42,140 nt of DNA from Alphaproteobacteria bacterium (GTDB lineage: Bacteria; Pseudomonadota; Alphaproteobacteria; GCA-2731375). Numbering within the stretch: the first letter of the stretch is position 1; each line of letters begins with the position of its first letter. The notes under the pieces are model-generated. The model had not been told where the DNA came from and ran no database searches. It was given only the letters and a program-made list of their open reading frames with translations. The position numbers and the translations under genes are program-made. The stretch is from positions 1 to 42,140 of the forward strand of contig JADHTB010000030.1 of the NCBI GenBank assembly GCA_016776605.1. Reading direction: 5' to 3'. Of the stretch, positions 24,735-33,676 are shown piece by piece.

Positions 24735-25393
24735 ATATGGATCCAACAGCCTTTGTTGTCGCAAATACGGAAATTCAAAATGCGGCTCTGCTGCCGGAAA
24801 TACGCTTGCATCTGGCATCCAAAGACATGGCGTTGTGGCAGATGAGTGATGAGGACCGGCTGGAGGCGGATATGCCGTTACCTTATTGGGCCTTTGCCTG
24901 GGCCGGTGGTCAGGCCCTGGCCCGCCATCTTTTGGATAATTGGGAGGTTGTCCGGGGCAAACGGGTTTTGGATGTGGGGGCCGGTTGCGGACTGGAAGCC
25001 ATTGCCGCCGCCATGGCCGGCGCGGCCTCGGTCACGGCGGTGGATATCGACCCTTTTGCCATTGCCGCGACCCGGTTAAACGCCGATCTGAACGGCATGG
25101 ACGTGGATACCTGGCTGGGCGATCCGGTGAACGATCTGGCGGGTCAGCCGCCCGATTGGGACGTAGTGATGGTCGGCGATCTGTTTTTCGAACAACCCCT
25201 GGCGCGGCAACTGGAAGCCTGGCTGCGCGATTTGCTGCGCCAGGATGTCAAAATCCTGATCGGCGATCCCCAGAGGACATATTTACCCCGCGAAGGTCTG
25301 GAAAATGTGGCGACTTATGCGGTGCAAACCACATCAGACCTGGAAGATAGCGATCTGCGCAATGCCAGCGTCTGGCGAATGGTGCGCGATTGA
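24731..25393 (+). CDS. class I methyltransferase resembling ETF-beta lysine methyltransferase (METTL20 type)
   Basis: 220 residues. SAM motif I is DVGAGCG at 81-87, the acidic residue of motif II is D105 (VDIDPFA), and GDLFFEQ at 149-155 matches the D-x-F-[YF]-[DE] post-motif of METTL20/ETFBKMT. The segment [21 protein letters not shown] (50-70) is very like the same region in the mammalian enzyme. That enzyme and a characterised bacterial homologue methylate lysines of the electron-transfer flavoprotein beta subunit next to its dehydrogenase-recognition loop. A role in tuning ETF traffic fits an operon full of acyl-CoA enzymes. ETF genes themselves are not in the window. The alternative is methylation of another protein. 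Cytosolic. Confidence 0.75.
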   Translation: MNMDPTAFVVANTEIQNAALLPEIRLHLASKDMALWQMSDEDRLEADMPLPYWAFAWAGGQALARHLLDNWEVVRGKRVLDVGAGCGLEAIAAAMAGAASVTAVDIDPFAIAATRLNADLNGMDVDTWLGDPVNDLAGQPPDWDVVMVGDLFFEQPLARQLEAWLRDLLRQDVKILIGDPQRTYLPREGLENVATYAVQTTSDLEDSDLRNASVWRMVRD

Positions 25394-25431
25394 ATTATGC
25401 TGCATTTCCCTGTTGCTTGGAGGTGCACGAA

Positions 25432-26799
25432 ATGAGTAACCAAATCAAATATCTCCTGGACGAAGAGAAGCTGCCAAAGACTTGGTATAATCTGGCGGCG
25501 GACCTTCCCCAACCCGCGCCGCCCGTTCTGCATCCCGGTACCGGTCAACCCATCGGTCCCGATGATCTGGCGCCCTTGTTCCCCATGGCCCTTATTGGCC
25601 AAGAGGTCAGCGTTGAGCGGGAGATCGAAATCCCCGAGCCGGTGCGCGAAGTATACCGGCAATGGCGGCCATCGCCCCTGCATCGGGCCCGCCGGTTAGA
25701 GGAGGCCCTCGATACCCCGGCGCGAATTTATTATAAATACGAAGGCGTTAGCCCAGCCGGCAGTCACAAGCCGAACACCTCGGTAGCCCAGGCCTTTTAC
25801 AACAAGGAGGAGGGCGTTAAACGCCTGACCACCGAGACCGGCGCCGGGCAGTGGGGTTCATCCCTGGCCTATGCCGGTAACCTGTTCGGCCTGGAGGTCG
25901 AGGTCTATATGGTCAAGGTTTCTTATAATCAAAAGCCATATCGCCGGGCTTTAATGGAAACTTATGGCGCGCAATGTTTTGCATCACCCTCGGACCGTAC
26001 CGAATCCGGCCGGGCAATGCTGGCCAAGGACCCGGATTCACCGGGTAGCCTTGGCATGGCGATTTCCGAGGCGGTTGAATTGGCGGCCCAGCGCGACGAC
26101 ACGAAATATGCACTGGGCAGCGTCCTGAACCACGTGCTGCTGCATCAATCGGTGATTGGCATAGAAGCCATGGCGCAAATGGAAATGGCCGATGACTATC
26201 CCGATATCATCATTGGCTGCGCCGGCGGCGGCAGCAATTTTGCCGGCCTGGCCTTTCCGTTTCTGGGCGCGAAACTGCGCGGCGGCGCCGATGTGCGGAT
26301 CATTGCCTCGGAACCGGCGGCCTGTCCCAGCCTAACCCGGGGCACGTATGCTTATGATTTTGGCGATACGGGCAATCTGACACCATTGGTGAAGATGTAC
26401 ACCTTGGGCTCATCCTTCGTTCCGCCCGGCTTCCACGCTGGTGGCTTGCGCTATCACGGCATGTCCGGGATGGTCAGTCATATCCGGGCTTTGGGTTTGA
26501 TTGAGGCGGAAGCCTATCAACAGACCGGTTGTTTCGAAGCGGCGGTGAAATTCGCCCGCAGCGAAGGCATCGTACCGGCGCCGGAATCCAGCCACGCCAT
26601 TCGTGCCGTATTTGAGCAGGCTGAACAGTGCAAACGGGACGGCACGGCCAAGAGCATCCTGTTCAATCTGTCCGGTCACGGTCATTTTGATATGGCGGCT
26701 TATACGGATTATTTCGCCAATAAACTGGAAGACCGTGATTATGATGAAGCGTCCCTGCAAACCGCTCTGGCGGCCTTGCCGCAGGTGGCCGCCGAGTAG
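25432..26799 (+). CDS. TrpB2-like PLP-dependent enzyme (tryptophan synthase beta-like)
   Basis: 455 residues from ATG 25432, with GGAGG 8 bases upstream. Fold-type II PLP enzyme of the TrpB2 group. PLP lysine K113 is in AGSHKPNTS, the catalytic glutamate is in TETGAGQWG, and the phosphate loop is GCAGGGSNF. TrpB2 is longer than TrpB1 and lacks features needed to pair with TrpA; no trpA, trpF or other tryptophan gene is nearby. It can make tryptophan from indole and serine, but many operon contexts suggest other amino acid beta-replacement or dehydratase roles. It stands between the methyltransferase and mccB in one transcription unit. Confidence 0.88.
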   Translation: MSNQIKYLLDEEKLPKTWYNLAADLPQPAPPVLHPGTGQPIGPDDLAPLFPMALIGQEVSVEREIEIPEPVREVYRQWRPSPLHRARRLEEALDTPARIYYKYEGVSPAGSHKPNTSVAQAFYNKEEGVKRLTTETGAGQWGSSLAYAGNLFGLEVEVYMVKVSYNQKPYRRALMETYGAQCFASPSDRTESGRAMLAKDPDSPGSLGMAISEAVELAAQRDDTKYALGSVLNHVLLHQSVIGIEAMAQMEMADDYPDIIIGCAGGGSNFAGLAFPFLGAKLRGGADVRIIASEPAACPSLTRGTYAYDFGDTGNLTPLVKMYTLGSSFVPPGFHAGGLRYHGMSGMVSHIRALGLIEAEAYQQTGCFEAAVKFARSEGIVPAPESSHAIRAVFEQAEQCKRDGTAKSILFNLSGHGHFDMAAYTDYFANKLEDRDYDEASLQTALAALPQVAAE

Positions 26800-26846
26800 G
26801 TCTCTGAATATCGGAATTGATTATTGTTAGTTGAGGTCGTTCGACG

Positions 26847-28454
26847 ATGACGCTGATTGCCAGCAAGATACAAACCCGCTCGCCTGAATTTCAGGCGAAT
26901 TACGCCCATATGCAGCAAAAGCTGACGGCGCTGCGCGACGCCGTGGCCCAGGTTAAGCTGGGCGGCGGCGAACGGGCCCGCCAACGTCATATGGAGCGGG
27001 GAAAGCTGTTACCCCGCGAACGTATCCGCTCGTTGCTTGATCCGGGCTCGCCGTTTTTGGAACTGCAACAACTGGCGGCCTGGGGATTGTATGACGACAA
27101 CATCGCCTCGGCCGGGGTGATTACGGGCATTGGCCGGGTCTCGGGCCGGGAATGCCTGATCGTTGCCAACGACGCCACGGTAAAGGGCGGCACTTACTAT
27201 CCCATGACCGTGAAAAAACACGTTCGGGCGCAGGAAGTGGCGGAGCAAAACAATCTACCCTGTATCTACCTGGTGGATTCGGGTGGCGCCAATTTGCCCG
27301 AATGGCCGGAGGTCTTTCCCGACCGGGATCATTTCGGCCGGATATTCTATAACCAGGCCAACATGTCCGCCAAAGGCATCCCCCAGATCGCCGTGGTCAT
27401 GGGCTCGTGCACCGCGGGCGGTGCCTATGTACCGGCCATGTCGGATGAAAGCATCATCGTACGCGGACAAGGCACGATCTTTTTGGGCGGCCCGCCGCTG
27501 GTCAAAGCGGCCACGGGCGAGGAAGTCTCGGCCGAGGATCTGGGCGGGGCGGATCTGCATTCACGCACTTCCGGCGTAACGGACCATTACGCCATGGATG
27601 ACCGTCATGCCCTGGCCACCGCCCGGCAAATCGTCGCCAACCTGAACCGGGTCAAGCCGTGCCGCTGGGACCTGAAACCACCGCGACCGCCGGTCTATGA
27701 TCCAGACGAGCTATACGGTGTTCTGCCGCAGGATGTGCGCCAACCCTATGATGTGCATGATGTCATCGCGCGCATGGTCGATGGCAGCGAGTTTGATGAG
27801 TTCAAACGCCTGTACGGCACCACGCTGGTTTGCGGCTTTGCCCATATCTGGGGCTATCCGGTGGGCATTGTCGCCAATAACGGGATTTTGTTTTCGGAAT
27901 CCGCCGTGAAGGGGGCCCATTTCATCGAACTGTGCAGCCAGCGTGATATCCCGCTGGTCTTTTTGCAGAACATTTCGGGCTTCATGGTTGGGCGAAAATA
28001 CGAAGCGGGCGGCATCGCCAAGGATGGCGCCAAGCTGGTGACGGCGGTATCGACCACCAAAGTGCCAAAGTTCACGGTGATCATCGGGGGCTCCTACGGC
28101 GCCGGAAACTACGGCATGTGCGGCCGGGCTTTCAGCCCGCGGTTTTTATGGATGTGGCCGAGTGCCTCGCTGGCGCTGATGGGGCCGGATCAGGCTGCGG
28201 GCGTCCTGGCCACGGTCCGCCGGGCCGGTCTGGAACGCCAGGGTGAAACCTGGAGCGAACAGGCGGAACAGGAATTCAAGCAGCCGATCATCGATCAGTT
28301 CACCGAGCAAAGTTCGCCTTATTTTGCCACTGCGCGGGGCTGGGACGATGGCCTGATCGACCCGGCGGAAACCCGTAATATTTTGGGCCTGGCGTTATCG
28401 GCGGCGTTAAATGCACCGGCCGAGCCGACCAAATTCGGCATCTTCCGGATGTAG
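26847..28454 (+). CDS. mccB: methylcrotonyl-CoA carboxylase, carboxyltransferase (beta) subunit
   Basis: 535 residues, start ATG 26847 with GAGG upstream. Moves the carboxyl group from biotin to 3-methylcrotonyl-CoA in leucine degradation. Typical MCC-beta segments: [51 protein letters not shown], the biotin-side loop [16 protein letters not shown] and the C-terminal [16 protein letters not shown] plus GPDQAAGVL. The last two distinguish MCC/geranyl-CoA carboxylases from propionyl-CoA carboxylases. A geranyl-CoA carboxylase cannot be excluded without a tree. Its partner mccA lies two genes downstream. Confidence 0.92.
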   Translation: MTLIASKIQTRSPEFQANYAHMQQKLTALRDAVAQVKLGGGERARQRHMERGKLLPRERIRSLLDPGSPFLELQQLAAWGLYDDNIASAGVITGIGRVSGRECLIVANDATVKGGTYYPMTVKKHVRAQEVAEQNNLPCIYLVDSGGANLPEWPEVFPDRDHFGRIFYNQANMSAKGIPQIAVVMGSCTAGGAYVPAMSDESIIVRGQGTIFLGGPPLVKAATGEEVSAEDLGGADLHSRTSGVTDHYAMDDRHALATARQIVANLNRVKPCRWDLKPPRPPVYDPDELYGVLPQDVRQPYDVHDVIARMVDGSEFDEFKRLYGTTLVCGFAHIWGYPVGIVANNGILFSESAVKGAHFIELCSQRDIPLVFLQNISGFMVGRKYEAGGIAKDGAKLVTAVSTTKVPKFTVIIGGSYGAGNYGMCGRAFSPRFLWMWPSASLALMGPDQAAGVLATVRRAGLERQGETWSEQAEQEFKQPIIDQFTEQSSPYFATARGWDDGLIDPAETRNILGLALSAALNAPAEPTKFGIFRM

Positions 28455-28502
28455 GCCGTGTCGACCGCTATAGGTTCTGATTCTTGAAGGATAGTTTGTA
28501 AA

Positions 28503-29300
28503 ATGAGTGACGATATCGTTCTGGTGAACAAGCGCGCCGATGGCCTGGCGGAAGTCACCATGAACCGGCCCGAAATATTCAACGCCCTGAACGCGGCGCT
28601 TCAGGCCAGACTGACCGAGGTCTTCCTGGCGCTGGGTGCCGACGATGAGGTGCGCTACATCACCCTGACCGGCGCGGGCAAGCATTTTTGCGCCGGTGGC
28701 GATATTGGCTATCTGCGCGATGCGGGCCAGATGAGCGTGGCGGAAAATCAGGCGGATGCCGAAAAGCTGGCACGGATGTTGAACACCATTTTTACCTGCC
28801 CCAAGCCGGTGATCGGGCTGATCAATGGTGCGGCCTACGGCGGCGGCCTGGGCATGACCACGGTCTGCGATATCGCCATTGGCGTCGAGGCCGCCTCGTT
28901 CACCCTGTCGGAGGTGAAGCTGGGGCTGATCCCAGGCACCATTGCGCCATATGTTGTCCAGGCCATGGGCGTGCGCCAAGCCAGGCGCTGGTTCGTCACG
29001 GCGGAACGGATCGATGCCCACAAGGCCAGGGAAATCGGTTTGCTGCATGAAGTGGTGGCGGATCATCCGGCCCTGTTGGCGGAGCGGGACCGCCTGATCG
29101 GTTTAATGCAAAAAAATGGCCCCGTGGCCATGCAGGACAGCAAGGCCCTGGTGCTGGCCGTCTATAACCGCCCCGTGGATGCCGATGTCATGGCGGATAG
29201 CGCGCGGCGTATCGCTGAAAGCCGGGCCAAGCCGGAAGGCCAGGAAGGCACCACGGCCTTTTTGGACAAACGTCCGGCCGCCTGGGCGCCACAGGAATAG
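28503..29300 (+). CDS. enoyl-CoA hydratase/isomerase family, methylglutaconyl-CoA hydratase-like
   Basis: 265 residues, ATG 28503 with GAAGGA upstream. Between the two carboxylase subunits, the expected job is hydration of 3-methylglutaconyl-CoA to HMG-CoA. Oxyanion-hole motifs are FCAGGDIGYL (63-71) and NGAAYGGGLGM (108-118). The second catalytic glutamate E137 is present in TLSEVKLGLIPGTIAPYV. The first glutamate of standard crotonases, expected right after GGGL, is a glycine (G117) here. The methylglutaconyl-CoA hydratases of Pseudomonas liu/gny clusters have a similar arrangement, which supports this assignment over a general beta-oxidation hydratase. Confidence 0.85.
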   Translation: MSDDIVLVNKRADGLAEVTMNRPEIFNALNAALQARLTEVFLALGADDEVRYITLTGAGKHFCAGGDIGYLRDAGQMSVAENQADAEKLARMLNTIFTCPKPVIGLINGAAYGGGLGMTTVCDIAIGVEAASFTLSEVKLGLIPGTIAPYVVQAMGVRQARRWFVTAERIDAHKAREIGLLHEVVADHPALLAERDRLIGLMQKNGPVAMQDSKALVLAVYNRPVDADVMADSARRIAESRAKPEGQEGTTAFLDKRPAAWAPQE

Positions 29301-29317
29301 TTGAGAGGACCCAAGCT

Positions 29318-31333
29318 TTGTTTCGCAAAATATTGATAGCCAACCGGGGCGAGATCGCCTGCCGGGTCATGCGCACGGCAAACCGGTTGGGGGTGGCAAC
29401 CGTCGCCGTCTATTCCGAGGCGGATGCCGGCGCAATGCATGTCGCCATGGCGGATGAAGCGGTGCTGATCGGCCCGTCACCAGTTCAGGAAAGCTATCTG
29501 GTGATTGAAAAAATTATCGAAGCAGCCCTGCGCACGGGTGCGGAGGCGATCCACCCCGGCTATGGTTTCCTGGCGGAGAACGCCGCCTTTGCCGAAGCTT
29601 GCGCGGCGGCCTCTATCACTTTCATCGGCCCGCCAGCGGCGGCGATCCGCGCCATGGGCGAGAAGGCCGCGGCAAAAGCCTTGATGGAAAAAGCCAATGT
29701 CCCAATCGTGCCCGGCTATCACGGCGCTGATCAGGACGATGCCGTGCTGCTACAGGCGGCAGAGGACATCGGCTATCCCGTTTTGATCAAGGCGGTATCG
29801 GGTGGCGGTGGCAAGGGCATGCGCCAGGTTGATGATGCCGGCCGCTTTGCCAATGCCCTGAAGGGCGCCCGCCGCGAAGGTCTATCCTCGTTCGGAGATG
29901 ACAAGGTTCTGGTCGAAAAATATCTGCAACGGCCCCGGCATATTGAAATTCAGGTTTTCGCCGATCAACAAGGCAATGTGGTGCATTTGTTCGAGCGGGA
30001 TTGCTCGGTACAACGACGCCATCAAAAAGTTCTGGAGGAAGCACCCGCGCCCGGCATGACGCCTGAAATGCGGCGCACCATGGGTGATGCGGCGGCCGCG
30101 GCGGCCAAGGCCATTGGCTATGTCGGGGCGGGCACGGTGGAATTTATCGCCGACGTCAGCCACGGCCTGTCGGAAGACAAGTTCTATTTCATGGAGATGA
30201 ATACCCGCCTGCAGGTCGAACATCCGGTGACCGAAATGATCACAGGCCAGGATTTGGTGGAATGGCAATTGCGCGTTGCCGCCGGCGAACCATTGCCCCT
30301 GAGCCAGGATGACCTGGTGATTGACGGCCATGCGATCGAGGCGCGGATTTATTCCGAAAACCCACAGAAAAATTTCCTGCCCGCCACCGGTACCCTGCAT
30401 CGTTTGCGGCCGCCACCGGAAGGGCCCCATTTGCGTGTTGATACCGGTGTGCGCGAGGGCGACGAGGTCTCCATGTTTTATGACCCGATGATCGCCAAGC
30501 TGGTGGTCTGGGACCGGGACCGGGCCTCGGCCCTGCGCCGCCTGCTCGATGGCTTGGAACGCTATGAGATTGCCGGTGTTATCACCAATGTGAATTTTTT
30601 AGCCGCCGTCGCCGCGCATCCGGCGTTTGCCGCCGGCGATCTGGAAACCGGCTTTATCGACAAGCACAAGGATGACTTGATCCCGGCCCCAGGCGCTATT
30701 CCGGATCAGGCCCTGGCTCTGGCTTGTCTGGATCTATTGCTTGCCCGCACGGGGCATGCCGCGGCCGCCGATCCCCATTCACCGTGGGCCCGGGTTGATG
30801 GTTGGCGCCTGAACGGCCAGGGCCATGACGAATTAAGTTTTCGTGACGGTAATGGCGAGGACGAGATCATGGTCACCGTGCATTACCCCAGTGCGGGCGG
30901 TTACCGTCTGGCATTGCCAGGCGGCGAGATGCTGGCCAACGGCGAGGTGGACGAGGGTGGCACCCTGTGGGCCAATCTGGATGGCCTGCGGGTATCGGCC
31001 GCGGTTGTCCATGACGGCGACAAGGTGACCATTTTAAGCGGCGGCCGGGCCCATCGTATAGAGCGGATCGACCCCATGGCCTTGCGCGACTACGATTTGG
31101 AAGAAGGCGGGAAAGTAACGGCGCCACTGCCGGGTAAAATCGTACAGGTACATGTGGCGGCCGGCGACAATGTCAAAAAAGGTGAGCCGTTATTGATCCT
31201 CGAGGCGATGAAGATGGAACACACTATCGCCGCGCCCCGCGATGCCGTGATCGCGGCAATTCCATTTAGCCCAGGTGAGCAGGTCGATGAAGGCACGGAA
31301 TTGATTTTGTTCGAAGCATCGACCGACGGTTAA
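29318..31333 (+). CDS. mccA: methylcrotonyl-CoA carboxylase, biotin-carrying (alpha) subunit
   Basis: 671 residues, starting at TTG 29318 with GAGAGGA upstream and 17 bases after the crotonase gene. It carboxylates its own biotin using ATP and bicarbonate. The biotin carboxylase domain (1 to about 450) starts FRKILIANRGEIACRVMR and contains the ATP-grasp loop AVSGGGGKGMR, the EKYLQRPRHIEIQVF segment, and FMEMNTRLQVEHPVTE. The C-terminal biotin-carrier domain has EAMKMEH with biotinyl lysine K632, 40 residues from the end. Together with mccB it forms the alpha6-beta6-type carboxylase. The rare TTG start may lower its expression relative to mccB. Confidence 0.93.
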   Translation: MFRKILIANRGEIACRVMRTANRLGVATVAVYSEADAGAMHVAMADEAVLIGPSPVQESYLVIEKIIEAALRTGAEAIHPGYGFLAENAAFAEACAAASITFIGPPAAAIRAMGEKAAAKALMEKANVPIVPGYHGADQDDAVLLQAAEDIGYPVLIKAVSGGGGKGMRQVDDAGRFANALKGARREGLSSFGDDKVLVEKYLQRPRHIEIQVFADQQGNVVHLFERDCSVQRRHQKVLEEAPAPGMTPEMRRTMGDAAAAAAKAIGYVGAGTVEFIADVSHGLSEDKFYFMEMNTRLQVEHPVTEMITGQDLVEWQLRVAAGEPLPLSQDDLVIDGHAIEARIYSENPQKNFLPATGTLHRLRPPPEGPHLRVDTGVREGDEVSMFYDPMIAKLVVWDRDRASALRRLLDGLERYEIAGVITNVNFLAAVAAHPAFAAGDLETGFIDKHKDDLIPAPGAIPDQALALACLDLLLARTGHAAAADPHSPWARVDGWRLNGQGHDELSFRDGNGEDEIMVTVHYPSAGGYRLALPGGEMLANGEVDEGGTLWANLDGLRVSAAVVHDGDKVTILSGGRAHRIERIDPMALRDYDLEEGGKVTAPLPGKIVQVHVAAGDNVKKGEPLLILEAMKMEHTIAAPRDAVIAAIPFSPGEQVDEGTELILFEASTDG

Positions 31334-31344
31334 GACCAGCCTAT

Positions 31345-31376
31345 CCGTGTAGTTTTCGGGCCGTATAGTTTTCGGG
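31345..31376. repeat. 16-bp tandem duplication
   Basis: CCGTGTAGTTTTCGGG (31345-31360) is followed directly by CCGTATAGTTTTCGGG (31361-31376), two tandem copies with one mismatch. It fills most of the 46-base gap between the convergent mccA and mlaC-like stops. It is probably a replication-slippage duplication; no protein or RNA function is evident. Confidence 0.75.
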
Positions 31377-31379
31377 ATT

Positions 31380-32048
31380 TTATTGTGCGCTGGCAACGAC
31401 ATTGGTTTTCGGCAAGGCACCGCGATTGAAGGCAAGCGACTGGGTCTTTTTGCGCAATTTGCTCAACAAACCCGCGACCTTACCGCCACTGGCGCGGATC
31501 ACCGAGGTGAATTCCGAACGTTGGGCCAAAGCCAGTGACACGCCTTCGGCCATGATATCGACCACCCGCCAGCCATGTTTACCCTGTTTCAGACGCCAGT
31601 CCACGGCGACCGCGGGCCTGTTTTGGCGCTTGATATTGCTGTGCACGACGGCGTCGTTGAGGCCAACCATCCGTTGGCCGGAAATCGTCAGGAATTTGCC
31701 GCTGTCCTGGCCCAGGCGGCGACCATACACGGTCACCATGTAATCCTCGAACAACTGGATGAATTGTGTTTTTTCGACGCTGCTGGCCTGGCGCCAATAG
31801 CGGCCCAGGACGAAACGGCTGACGGCGGGGATATCAAAGCCGCGGCGCAGTACCTGGCGAAAAGCATCGGTGCGGCCGGCTTGATCAAGACGATCATCGC
31901 TTAATACGGTAATCGCTTCACTGGCAAGGCTGCGCAAAAAAACTTCAGGGTCTGTCTCGGCGGCCTGTGCGGGCAATGAATATGCCGCGCCTGTGATCGC
32001 TACACCGATGAAAAGGCTGGTCAGACGGCCTGTAAATTGTTTCAACAT
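31380..32048 (-). CDS. MlaC/Ttg2D-family periplasmic phospholipid-binding protein
   Basis: 222 residues from ATG 32048, with GAGGGA upstream (an ATG five codons earlier is less well placed). Signal peptide: basic LKQFTGR, hydrophobic SLFIGVAITGAAYSL, cleavage near PAQAAE. The mature part shows MlaC/Tol-tolerance features: FLRSLASEAITVL, RQVLRRGFDIPAVSRFVLGRYWR, FIQLFEDYMVTVYGRRL and GWRVVDIMAEGVSLALAQRSEF. MlaC carries glycerophospholipids between outer- and inner-membrane complexes to keep the outer membrane asymmetric. The rest of the Mla system is not adjacent, so it may serve an mla locus elsewhere or a related hopanoid/lipid pathway. C-terminal tail is basic and atypical. Confidence 0.8.
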   Translation of the reverse strand: MLKQFTGRLTSLFIGVAITGAAYSLPAQAAETDPEVFLRSLASEAITVLSDDRLDQAGRTDAFRQVLRRGFDIPAVSRFVLGRYWRQASSVEKTQFIQLFEDYMVTVYGRRLGQDSGKFLTISGQRMVGLNDAVVHSNIKRQNRPAVAVDWRLKQGKHGWRVVDIMAEGVSLALAQRSEFTSVIRASGGKVAGLLSKLRKKTQSLAFNRGALPKTNVVASAQ

Positions 32049-32063
32049 TGCCAAATCCCTCAA

Positions 32064-32350
32064 TTTGTCCTGCGATGGCGGTTGTTGCCAACGCTTGCCT
32101 GCAAAACATGATGCAATTTTGCGGCCAACTTGTGGCCGGATCTGGGCGACATGGTGTTAATGCCTTGACAATAAAAGAGAATTATCTGAATCGTGAACGG
32201 CGTTATATGAAAATCGCTGGTTTTTGCGGCTAAAATTATGAGACATCCCGACGGATTGCCCCATTATGGGTCATTGCGCCGTGCCAATTCAGGACGAATT
32301 AGTGCGAAAAATCAACCTTCTGTTAACCCGATGCCGCCATCGTTAGGGTT
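32064..32350. other. divergent intergenic region with hairpin over the start of the next gene
   Basis: This gap separates the minus-strand mlaC-like gene from the plus-strand 72-codon gene. A perfect TTGACA lies at 32165-32170 but no fitting -10 follows at 16-18 bases. CGGCC/GGCCG around AACTTGT forms a small hairpin near 32121-32137. At the right edge TAACCC (32324-32329) can pair with GGGTTA (32346-32351), reinforced by GATG/CATC inside. That stem would cover the AGGG ribosome-binding site and the first base of the ATG at 32351. Confidence 0.45.
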
Positions 32351-32569
32351 ATGAAAATAGCACCGAGCAATCTGACCCAGACGGCATTGGACGGCCTAAA
32401 CCGCGCCAAGGAACAGGCCGCCACGGCGTCTCAACGGATCGCGGCCGGCCCCCTGGAAGCAGAGGACGTGGTATCACTAAAGCTGGCGGAGCACGCCTTC
32501 AAGGCCAACGCCGCCGTATTGAACGTCGCCAAGCGCATGCAGGACCGCCTGCTGGATATCTTCACCTAA
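32351..32569 (+). CDS. 72-aa mini protein resembling fused ends of a flagellar rod protein
   Basis: 72 residues, start ATG 32351, weak AGGG site 3 bases upstream. The first 32 residues (SNLTQTALDGLNRAKEQAA then SQRIAAG) echo the N-terminal helix of flagellar rod/hook proteins (sALsGLqAAq...A.NIAN). Residues 36-72, with the pattern VVSLKLAEHAFKANAAVLNVAKRM, echo their C-terminal helix; FlgC has ANxxVLNTAK at the same place. The whole globular middle domain is absent. Such terminal helices form the coiled-coil core of the flagellar axis. No other flagellar gene is in the window. Function is inferred only from this resemblance; it might be a stand-alone helical protein. Confidence 0.6.
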   Translation: MKIAPSNLTQTALDGLNRAKEQAATASQRIAAGPLEAEDVVSLKLAEHAFKANAAVLNVAKRMQDRLLDIFT

Positions 32570-32596
32570 CGGGCGATTGCGGCCGGGTGTATGGAG

Positions 32597-33541
32597 CTAG
32601 GCCGCCGCGCTTGCCGTTGAAAATCCTTTCGGTAGCCCGGCTTTGGCGATGGCGCCCAACAAAGGTTCGTTGGGCAGGCCGGCGGCGATAATTTCGCGCA
32701 CGGCGACCAAGGCGTCCAGATCGACGCCGGTTCTAAGGCCCATGGCTTCCAGCATGAAGACCAGATCATCCATCACAATGTTGCCGCTGGCCCCTGGCGC
32801 AAAGGGGCAACCGCCCAGACCGGCCAGCGACGCATCGAACTGACGCACACCTTCTTCCAGGGCGGCATGAACGTTGGCCAGGCCAAGGCCCCGTGTATCG
32901 TGAAAATGGGCGCTCAACAAAACGTCGTCGCCCAAATGGCGGCGCAATAAACGATAGACATCGCGCACCTGGGTCGGATTTGCGTAACCAACCGTATCAG
33001 ATACCGCCAATTCATCGGCGCCCAGTTCCAGGGCCCGTTCGGCAATGCGGACGATCTCGCCATGATCGATTTGCCCCTCAATGGTGCAGCCCAGCGCCGT
33101 CGCGAGACCAACCCCCAGGGTGACTTTCTTGTTCTCGGGTGTGCTGTTGCGCAATTCCGCGATCTGGCGGAACCGTTCGAGCGACTCCTCCCGGCTGCAG
33201 CGCACGTTGGCCTGATTGTGGCTTTCCGAAATCGACAGCACGAAGTTCATCTTGTTTACGCCGGTGGCGAAGCCCCGTTCGGCGCCCCGCAGGTTCGGCA
33301 CCAGGGCCGACACGGTCAAATTATCCAGTGTCAGGGCGTCGGCGACCACTTTCGCGCAATCAACGAATTGTCCAGATACACTGGGCGGTACGAAGGAACA
33401 AACTTCGATTTCCCCGACGCCCGCCGCGGCTTCAGCCCTAATCCAGGCCTTTTTCTTATCAGTGGGAAAGAATTGATCGATACCCTGTATGCCGTCCCGC
33501 AAACCGACTTCACAGACCGTTACATCAATGCCCGCTCTCAT
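32597..33541 (-). CDS. mvaB: hydroxymethylglutaryl-CoA lyase
   Basis: 314 residues, ATG 33541, with GGAAGG 10 bases upstream. Cleaves HMG-CoA to acetoacetate and acetyl-CoA, the final step of leucine degradation. Motifs of the HMGL-like TIM barrel: CEVGLRDGIQ (10-19, with catalytic R15 and metal ligand D16), the SAHFHDTRGLG metal-binding histidines and the lyase signature GGCPFAPGASGN with the active cysteine. The family also includes relatives acting on other 3-hydroxy-3-methyl acids, but mccA, mccB and the hydratase 1.3-6 kb away support HMG-CoA. It is transcribed on its own, opposite to the mcc operon, so regulation may differ. Confidence 0.9.
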   Translation of the reverse strand: MRAGIDVTVCEVGLRDGIQGIDQFFPTDKKKAWIRAEAAAGVGEIEVCSFVPPSVSGQFVDCAKVVADALTLDNLTVSALVPNLRGAERGFATGVNKMNFVLSISESHNQANVRCSREESLERFRQIAELRNSTPENKKVTLGVGLATALGCTIEGQIDHGEIVRIAERALELGADELAVSDTVGYANPTQVRDVYRLLRRHLGDDVLLSAHFHDTRGLGLANVHAALEEGVRQFDASLAGLGGCPFAPGASGNIVMDDLVFMLEAMGLRTGVDLDALVAVREIIAAGLPNEPLLGAIAKAGLPKGFSTASAAA

Positions 33542-33570
33542 GTCTTCAAACCTTCCCGCGAAAAAAATTG

Positions 33571-33606
33571 CCGTCTATTCATAGCGCTTTAATCAAATGA
33601 ACCCAA
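33571..33606 (-). promoter_or_regulatory. possible promoter of the HMG-CoA lyase gene
   Basis: On the minus strand TTGGGT (33606-33601) and TATGAA (33583-33578) are 17 bases apart, giving a start near 33571 and a 30-base leader before ATG 33541. Match to consensus is moderate (the first three bases of -35 and four of six at -10). Confidence 0.3.
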
Positions 33607-33676
33607 ATGAACAATGCCCGGCCCTTCAATTGACGGGGTAGTATAATTTGACGGCGTGGCTTTTGGGAGATGCAAA

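Noticed and set aside
32165..32193. Perfect TTGACA as a -35
   Set aside because: The sequence 16-18 bases on (around GAATCG) is not a -10.
33630..33654. TTGACGG repeated at 18-base distance with TATAAT between, before the phosphofructokinase gene
   Set aside because: Spacing between TTGACG and TATAAT is only 6 bases, so it is not a standard promoter; kept only as a possible lone -10.
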